A DNA stretch of 64,000 nucleotides. It comes from Gordionus sp. m RMFG-2023 (lineage: Eukaryota; Nematomorpha; Gordioida; Chordodea; Parachordodidae). The stretch is from assembly GCF_954871325.1 (NCBI RefSeq), contig NC_088776.1, positions 63,574,954 to 63,638,953 of the forward strand, read 5' to 3'. Within the stretch, counting starts at the first letter, position 1, and each line of letters begins with the position of its first letter. The translations under genes were made by a program, and so were the position numbers. The notes beneath the pieces were generated by a model. The model was not told the origin of the DNA and made no database searches. It saw nothing but the letters and a program-made list of their open reading frames with translations. Positions 57,161-64,000 of the stretch are shown here, in pieces.

Positions 57161-57649
57161 AGAAAAGGGTTTGCGGACCAGTGCCGAAAAAAGCGTGTTA
57201 GGAGGGACGGAAGTCGTATATTTGGGACATAAAATAACAGGAAAAGAGGTTAGACCGTTGGATAAAAATATGACGGGAATTGCGAATATGTTGAGGCCGA
57301 ATAATAAAATTGAGGTTCAGGCCTTTTTGGGAATGGTAAATTACTACCACCGATTTGTAGAGGGATTCGCTCATAGCTGCGCCATTATATACTCTGCTAA
57401 AGAAGGGTGAGAAATTTGATTGGAAGGAGGAACAGGAGAATGCGTTTGAAGAATTAAAAGCTAGAATTGGAAGGGAGCCCATTCTTATGTGTTTTAACAA
57501 CGAGTTGAAGGTGGTGTTGGCGGTAGATGCATCGATTAAAGGAGTAGGTGGGGCGTTATTGCATTATATAGATGGGATGGAAAACCGGTTTTGTTTTTCT
57601 CGAGAATATTCAGAGCCGCGGAAACGAGATATTCCGTGATTGAAAAGAG

Positions 57650-58820
57650 ACATTGGCTGTTATATTTGGACTGACGAAATGCCGTGAGTATTTGATTGGG
57701 CGTAGATTCGTGATATATACAGACCACAAGCCGCTGGTACACCTGTTCAAAAAGGATAATAAGGAGCTGATGTTATCGCCTCGATTACAAAGATGGCTCT
57801 TACTTGTGCGAAATTTTGATGTACAATTGAAATATCGACGGGGAAAGGAAAACTGTTTACCAGATATTCTTTCTAGGTGTAGAGCTGGAGGAGAGGGATA
57901 TGAAATGGCTCAAGAAGATCTAGAGGAGGGAAAGGAGCAAGGACTAATTAGAGCGATGGTTAAAATAGCCAAGGGAGGACCGATAACGTGGGAAAAACTT
58001 AAAAGGGCAACTCTAAAGGATCGGGAATTGACTCAAATTAAGGCGTGTATAAAGGGGCGAAAACCTTGGAGCGACGGAGATAAGGTTCTTAAATACATCG
58101 AAAAGGAATTAGCTATAGTGGACGACTGTGTGGTACGGGGAAGTCGGGGTATAGTACCGTTCAAATTGAGAGATTCGGTCTTGGCAATGATTCATGCAGG
58201 GCATCAGGGAGTTGAGAAAATGAAACAATGGGGCCGAGATTATGTATGGTGGCCAGGAATGAACAAAGAGATTGAGGACATAAGCCGAGGCTGCGAATTG
58301 TGTAACCTGTGGGCGAGTATGCCTCACAGAGACAAGAAAAGTGTATGGCCCAAGACTACAGAGCCGTGGGAACGTATCCACACCGACTTCTTTGACTTTG
58401 AGGGGCAAATATATTTATTGTGGTAGATGCATACTCCAAATGGGTAGAGTACGAGGCAGTAAGGGGGTTAACTACGCAAATTGTAATAAAGACATTAAAG
58501 AATTTATGGGCTCGTTTTGGGGTCGCGGACGATCGTGTCCGATGGCGGTCCCGCTTTTGTGAGTAGACAATTTGAAAAATTTAGCGCGGAAACCGGGGTA
58601 AAACATGTCTTAGCACCTCCTTATCATCCAAGCTCAAATGGACAAGCGGAAAGAATGGTGGCTCTGGTTAAGAGTTGGTTAAGAATTGGTAAAGAAAATC
58701 AAAATATGGCGGGGGGGGGAGACTATGGATTGCCGTGGCTTATTATAATAATAGTCGAAAAGGGGAGGAGTTGTCACCGGCGGAAAATTTTTTGGGCCGT
58801 GGAACTCGCATTCAATTAGA
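57650..58820 (+). pseudogene. RNase H end and integrase of the Ty3/gypsy element
   Basis: RNase H: FVIYTDHKPLVHLF and YRRGKENCLPDILSR. Integrase: HHCC zinc module (HAGHQGVEKMKQWGRDYVWW...CELC), the catalytic core start ERIHTDFFDF, then the DGGPAF and APYHPSSNGQAERM blocks. Confidence 0.88.
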
Positions 58821-58899
58821 TTTGCTAAAACAAGAGGTACCTCCAGAGATGGATTCGAGAGATAACGCGTGTAAATTCGTGGTGGGACAAACGGTCTAG

Positions 58900-59690
58900 A
58901 ATTTTTTGGGGTACCCGAAAATGAGAATCCGGTGAGGTCATAGAGAACGTGGGGCACAAATTTCATAGGGTAAAGTTCCTAGACGGGAGAAAAGGAATAA
59001 GGTATGGGGATCAGTTAAAGAGAGGAATGGACCCCGGAAGACTTAGGTCAAATCAAAAGACTTAGGTCAGGTCAGGAGGGAAAAGGGGGTCAGCATGTGT
59101 GAAGATAGAAAGTCGTATATAGAAGGAAAATAATAATAATTGAGAGAATGGGGAGTAGGGAGAAATTAATAAAATTGGCGAAGAAAACAAATGTAAATTA
59201 TTTCTAATAGTCAATTTTTATCAAATGTAAATTCTTTCTAATAGTCAAATCGTATCAAATGTAAAGTTTTTTTTGATTGTCAAAATTTTGTCGAAGGGAA
59301 CAAATATAATTTATATAGTCCCAATTTTTTAGTCGAAGAGAACAAGTGTAATTTTGTTTGTTGTGATAATTAAAATGTCAAAAGAGTTGGAACGAAATGT
59401 TGTTTGGGATCATATTATTGGAAGGGAAATTTGGATATGTTAGAGACGGGGGGCGGTGTCCCAAATTATTTGATGAAAAGATAATTAATTACTCGGCGTG
59501 CAAAGCATAGGCTTAGGAGGCACAAAGAAGGGGAACAGAGAAAAATTATTTATTTTTGTGAAGAATTTTTTTTTTTTTCGTTAAAAGTTATAATTATTAT
59601 TTTTTTGTAAGTTAAATAAAATTGGTGATTACCTTGAATTGTAAAAGAGGAAAGATTCTATTGTATAGAATATATTTAGGTGGGTAATCA
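58900..59690. other. Non-coding stretch of the Ty3/gypsy element
   Basis: Between integrase and the last ORF. It contains short direct repeats (GACTTAGGTCA twice near 59040; AAATGTAAA...TTTCTAATAGTCAA twice near 59.2 kb) and no recognised domain. Confidence 0.6.
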
Positions 59691-59809
59691 AAATGGATCA
59701 GAATAATGCTCCGGGTTTGCGTAGAAGTTGGATCTGTGGGAATTATGAAGTACTACTCATGGTGCGGCCCGCTAGGACCGGGGGCAGGGGTCGGGGAAGC
59801 TAACGGGGA

Positions 59810-60361
59810 ATGATAAGACGAAATATGGAGGATGGAAGACGGTGCTATCGCTGCCAGGAACGCGGGCATATTCAATATCGATGCCCATGGAATCGGGAGA
59901 GAAGGGCAGATGGTAATCGGACGGAGCAAGCTCGAGCAAGGGTAAAGCAGGTACCAGCGAGGCTAGCGGCGATTGTGGGGGCTCGGACGGAGCAAGTAAA
60001 AACCAGTGAATTAAGGCCCGTCGCAGAAATTGAAATTATGGGAACGAGTAGAGATGAAGAAGAGGAGCAGCGTGAACATCGTCCAAGAACAGCTAGCGTG
60101 GAATGGACCATAGTTGATTTAACAGTCGAGAGTGAGGGCACAAACGAGAAGACGACGGGAAACGGTATAACGAGGGAAGAGGATATCGCGGCGGCCGAGC
60201 CTATAGGAACTAGTCAAGGAGTGAGGGGAACCGAAGAATGGAGGGATCGAGTGGCAATTTTGGACGATGTTGATGAGCTTGAAAGCTGGTTGGATGTCAT
60301 GGTAGAAGAGTCTGAGTGGGGCAACCTCTGGGAGGAGGAGGCGGAAGATCGTCTTTTCTGA
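59810..60361 (+). CDS. Zinc-knuckle ORF downstream of Ty3/gypsy pol
   Basis: An open frame of 183 codons lies between integrase and the presumed 3' LTR. Near its N-terminus is one CCHC knuckle, CYRCQERGHIQYRC, followed by an arginine-rich stretch. The rest is acidic, with SVEWTIVDLTVES and an ELESWLDVMVEESEWGNLWE tail. A short frame just upstream (from about 59692) ends in an RTGGRGRGS basic run. It has no membrane segment or signal peptide, so it is not an envelope protein. Ty3/gypsy elements usually carry the knuckle only in gag, so this may be a captured or duplicated gag end. Function unknown. Confidence 0.6.
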   Translation: MIRRNMEDGRRCYRCQERGHIQYRCPWNRERRADGNRTEQARARVKQVPARLAAIVGARTEQVKTSELRPVAEIEIMGTSRDEEEEQREHRPRTASVEWTIVDLTVESEGTNEKTTGNGITREEDIAAAEPIGTSQGVRGTEEWRDRVAILDDVDELESWLDVMVEESEWGNLWEEEAEDRLF

Positions 60362-60657
60362 AGGGGGCGTGTTAAGGGAGCAAGCTATTAAGCCTAGCCC
60401 TAAAGGAAGATAATGGCGCAATATACGAATAATAAGGAGTTGAATAAATAAATATTAAAAAAAAAAGTTGATTGACTTTTGATAAATAAAATAATAAATA
60501 AACGGTATGATTTTGTAAAAAAAATTAATATATGAGCGTGAAAAAAAAAGAAACGATTATTATTTTTTTTATGTACGATTTCATATTTTAAGGAAAGAAA
60601 AATAAAGAAATTGAAGGAAATATCGTTTTGATATTGATATATTGTTTCGATAATAAT

Positions 60658-60995
60658 GACTTAATTGCGAATTGCCTTATATAATGTTAAATTATAATAA
60701 CTAAACTACGAATTGCGGTAAATAATGTTAAATTAAAATGACTAAAATACGAATTGCCATGTTAAATTTAAACTACTAATTGCCATATTTAGTGCTAAAA
60801 TAAAGTGACTAAACTACGAATTGCCGTATATAATGTTAAATTAAAATAATTAAACTACGAATTGCGGTAATTAATATTAAAATAAAGTTACTAAACTACG
60901 AATTGCCGTATTTTATTTTAAATTTAAACTACGAATTGCGGTAATTAATATTAAAATAAAGTTACTAAACTTCGAATTTACTTAATTAACATTAC
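60658..60995. repeat. 41-bp tandem repeat, left array
   Basis: About eight units with the core CTAAACTACGAATTGCCGTA and an AT-rich body (TATAATGTTAAATTAAAATG), some shortened. The reverse orientation appears at 62.7-62.95 kb, 63.3-63.4 kb and after 63.86 kb. Confidence 0.93.
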
Positions 60996-61059
60996 ATTAA
61001 GATAACTTATTGATATAAAGAAATGATGATAATCACTAAACTGCAAATCGCTGTAATTG

Positions 61060-61460
61060 ATCCTGAATATTAGATTTTATCAACTATATTACCCTACATT
61101 TATACTATATTTGCCTCAATACAAAATTTAAACATTAACACCTATTATAAAGTACGCAATAAATTTACTATTATATTTATAAAATTTGTTGCAATTATTA
61201 TCGTTTATAGACATAAATTATTTAATTTATAAATTTACAATCTTTAATTATTTGCATTTCTTGCGATTTTCGATAGGTGACTTCTTAGGTTTAGCTAAAT
61301 GTTAAATACAGCATTTATAAATTTATACATTTTATCTCATACTTTTTAAATAAAAAAGGAATTTTACGATAGCAATTTTTTTTTTCATGTTGCAAGCTCA
61401 GATTATCCATAGTTATACTAACATATTAAAAAATTACGAAAATAAATGTAAAGATTCTGT
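61060..61460. repeat. Large direct repeat, copy 1
   Basis: Shares ACTATATTTGCCT, CACCTATTATAAAGTA, GCAATTATTATC and GGATAGCAATTTTT-like blocks (here TACGATAGCAATTTTT) in order with 62260-62730, about 1.2 kb further on. Confidence 0.75.
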
Positions 61461-62259
61461 CTCAATTTTATTTTATAAATATTAAATTAGTAAATCTAAA
61501 TAGTTTACTATAGAAATGAATGTTTTGTAAATAAAATGCCCTTATTTCTCCTTTATTATAAAATAATATCTATAAACCTGATAAATTATCTCAAATTATT
61601 AAAAAATCTTATTTGTGAAATATACTTTGCATTTCACATTTAATCACAGCTAAATATTTTTACAATTAAATTAACTATAATTCTCAAGATGTGAGATTGA
61701 TTAAAAGGTATTGGAACCACTTCAAGGGGTTTCCAAAGCCTCCGTATAGAATAATTTTATTGTTCAAAATATCATAATATTAATAAATTGACGTTAATTA
61801 TATATAATTTTGGACATAAAAAAATAAGGAGAGATTGTGATTTCTTGGTATAAATCCTAAATATCAATCATAAACAGCCATGAAATTGCCTTTTCAAGAC
61901 TTTGAAATTTTTCTTTTATTAACTGCCATAATTTACATGTATAGTTTAGCAAACCCCGCTAACTCTAAATTGCAAATTATGATTGAAATAATAACTAGAT
62001 TTGATAAATACTCATAAAACTTACCCAAATTATAGAGATTGACATTAAAATTTAATTTACATATAAATGATTATGTATAATTAATAAAAATTAAAATTCT
62101 GTCGTAATATTTTGCAAATTTTATATCTTTTTGTCTATAGATGTAAACTAATAAAAACTTTATTAGGATAAAATTTTAACCTTCTGGTTTATTTAATTTT
62201 AAAATGAGATTAAGTGATTTGCTAAGCCCCGGGGTTTACCTAGCCCCAGTCTCTCCTAC
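61461..62259. other. AT-rich DNA between direct repeats
   Basis: No gene. Two GC-richer spots contain AGCAAACCCCGCTAACTC (61.95 kb) and AAGCCCCGGGGTTTACC (62.23 kb), possibly related termini. Confidence 0.5.
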
Positions 62260-62714
62260 TATATTTGCCTGAAAACTAAATTTATAATTATCACCTATTA
62301 TAAAGTATATTATAAATTTCCTATCTTATTTATAAAATAGGCTGCAATTATTATCAATCTCTATTTATTAAAAAAAATTGACATTATTAAAAATAAGATA
62401 TTAAAAAGGTAATTTTATTTTACAATTTCAAAATGTAAATATACAATTAGAAAATATTATAATTATTGACTAATTTTATTTATTTTCAATATATATATTA
62501 TAAATAATTTATTTTTAGTTCATAAACTTACAAAATATACATGCATTAAATTATGACTAAATTACAAAAGTAATATATTTAGAGATTTCATAATTATGTT
62601 CCATCAACTTCATAAAGAGGAATTTTAGGATAGCAATTTTTCTCATGTTGTGAGCTCAGGTTATCTATAGTTCTATAAACATATTAAAATTATAATCATA
62701 AATGTAAATATTCT
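62260..62714. repeat. Large direct repeat, copy 2
   Basis: Partner of 61060-61460, same orientation, diverged; includes GAGCTCAGGTTATCTATAGT against GAGCTCA/AGCTCAGATTATCCATAGT in copy 1. Confidence 0.75.
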
Positions 62715-62945
62715 ATCTAAATACGGCAATTCGTAGTAGTTACTTTATTTTAACATTAGTTACCGCAATTCGTAGTTTAGTCATTATAATTTAACATTAT
62801 ATACGGCAATTCGCAGTTTAGTCACTTTATTTTAACATTAAATACGGCAATTCGTAGTTTAAGCAACATTATATACGGCAATTCGTAGTTTAAATTTAAC
62901 AATATATACGGCAATTCGTACTTTAGTCATTTTATTTAACATTAT
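62715..62945. repeat. 41-bp tandem repeat, inverted array
   Basis: About six units with TACGGCAATTCGTAGTTTAG, the reverse complement of the 60.66-kb array. Confidence 0.93.
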
Positions 62946-63858
62946 TGTTGCATGTGCGCATGTGCGCTATTATTTTATTACTTATATTTAAAATGTCAGT
63001 TATATTTAAATAATTTATATTTAAAAGTTTAGTTATATATCTGAAGGCAACAGAAAATATATATAAAATACATATATATTTTTATTTTAATCACTTGTGT
63101 TTTTGTAAATTAAATTAAAACGTATAAATTCTCGTTCATTAGTCTATATTACATCCTTTGCGAACATTCTACTTTAAATTAGTCTTAATTGAACTTTTCC
63201 ACCATTGCTCAATAATATGTTCAAAATTATTCTTAATTGAACTTTTCTCCCAGTTCAATAATTATATACAGCAATTCGTAATTTAGTCACTTTATTTTAA
63301 GATTAGATACGGCAATTCGTAGTATAGTCACTTTATTTTAAGATTAGATACGGCAATTCGTAGTATAGTCACTTTATTTTAACATTAAATACGGTAATTC
63401 GTAGTTTAGCCATCATATTTTACAGCATTTTATGATAATTTATCAATATATACGGTAAATCATAGTTTAGTATGGGAATTCGCAATTTACCTGGTAATGA
63501 AAGAGAAAAAGTATAAGTTTGAATATTTAAAGTAGAAAGGTTATTAGAATGGTCGCACAGGATGTAATATAGGCTAATGAAAAAGAATTTATAAGGCTTG
63601 AATATTTAATCTATATTTTTATTTATCTAATTTTTTTTAAAAGAAAACAATGCAAGTTATTATATATCAGAAAAAAGTAATTGTCAAATAAAAATATATA
63701 TTTATTTATATATATATTCTGTTGCCTTAAGATATATAACTGAACTTTTAAATATAAATTATTTAAGTATTTAAATATATAATAGTTTTAACTGACATTT
63801 TAAATATAAATTATTTTAGTAAGTAATAAAATAATAGCGCACATGCGCACATGCAACA
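62946..63858. mobile_element. Foldback element with GCATGTGCGC ends (913 bp)
   Basis: Starts TGTTGCATGTGCGCATGTGC and ends with its inverse GCACATGCGCACATGCAACA. The arms stay similar for about 250-300 bp with insertions, through TCAGTTATAT, AAGGCAACAGAA and a TATATTACATCCT block. The centre (63.26-63.42 kb) carries three or four copies of the 41-bp repeat. It interrupts a 41-bp unit of the surrounding array. No coding frame and no clear target duplication were found. Confidence 0.82.
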
Positions 63859-63906
63859 CCTGGCAATTCGTAGTTTATAGCAATTCTTATTTTAGTCATG
63901 GCCTAT

Positions 63907-64000
63907 TTTTTTTAACCTTTTTTTGAGAAACAAATTAAATATTTGCTTTTTACCAATTTTTATAAGTGTCGAATAAGTGTATTGCAAAAAAAATAAAAAT
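63907..64000. repeat. Dispersed repeat, inverted copy of 10547-10640
   Basis: Reverse complement match to 10547-10640 through AATTTTTATAAGTGTCGAAT and AAATATTTGCTTTTTACCAA; it is cut by the window end. Confidence 0.8.

Larger units (their letters stand above)
54600..60440 (+). mobile_element. Ty3/gypsy LTR retrotransposon, broken, 5' LTR not found
   Basis: Parts in order: gag with three CCHC knuckles (about 54.6-55.4 kb), aspartic protease with LFDTGAAISVM (about 55.5 kb), reverse transcriptase (about 56.5-57.2 kb), RNase H (about 57.5-57.9 kb), integrase (about 58.1-58.8 kb), a non-coding stretch, and a separate zinc-knuckle ORF (59810-60361). A purine tract AGGGGGCG then meets TGTTAAGGGAGC at about 60370, which looks like the start of the 3' LTR. 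Its end could not be set because no matching 5' LTR is present. Its purine-rich plus strand is much less AT-rich than the surroundings. It has roughly ten breaks and is a fossil, though of moderate age as many motifs are still clear. Confidence 0.88.

Noticed and set aside
59872-60421. Minus-strand frames opposite the zinc-knuckle ORF
   Set aside because: Mirror frames of a GC-richer sense ORF with a recognisable CCHC motif.

Overview
The window is AT-rich eukaryotic nuclear DNA. Two conserved animal-type genes are split by GT-AG introns from 38 bp to about 6.7 kb, and everything between and inside them is transposon and repeat debris. The gene content (RRP41/EXOSC4 and AFG3L2) and the repeat mix (hAT, piggyBac, Ty3/gypsy, an RTE-like LINE tail, foldback elements) suggest an invertebrate animal. 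I cannot name the species from sequence alone.

Layout. 1-5.4 kb is AT-rich DNA with a decayed piggyBac transposase on the minus strand. 5.46-8.21 kb is a complete-looking autonomous hAT transposon with an open transposase frame and perfect 8-bp target duplications. 8.2-15.1 kb holds MITEs, a pentamer microsatellite, a 280-bp direct repeat pair and a short ZIP-transporter-like fragment. 15.2-22.9 kb (plus) is a four-exon RRP41 gene, a core RNase-PH-like ring subunit of the RNA exosome, with a hAT MITE 86 bp before its ATG. 22.9-25.8 kb is the convergent intergenic gap. 25.85-45.05 kb (minus) is a 17-exon AFG3L2-type mitochondrial m-AAA protease whose reading phase is kept at every junction; its introns carry many MITEs.

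The most striking object sits in AFG3L2 intron 5: a 4.3-kb long-inverted-repeat hAT-type element (37040-41360, perfect 8-bp TSD AATATAAC). Its two arms carry oppositely oriented arrays of a ~119-bp satellite, and each unit has a 12-bp palindrome. It landed inside an older GC-rich hAT MITE; a second, uninterrupted copy of that MITE in RRP41 intron 2 acts as an empty-site control.

45.6-49.3 kb is a nest of LTR-retroelement fossils: a short gag-only LTR element lies inside decayed Ty3/gypsy pol sequence of opposite orientation. 53.7-54.5 kb is a 54-bp minisatellite, followed by a broken Ty3/gypsy element (about 54.6-60.4 kb) with gag, protease, RT, RNase H and integrase regions and an unusual downstream zinc-knuckle ORF. 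The last 3.5 kb is a 41-bp repeat family in both orientations, with a 913-bp foldback element lodged in it.

The two host genes are functionally unrelated (nuclear/cytoplasmic RNA decay and mitochondrial protein quality control) and simply converge. No tRNA, rRNA or CRISPR array was recognised.
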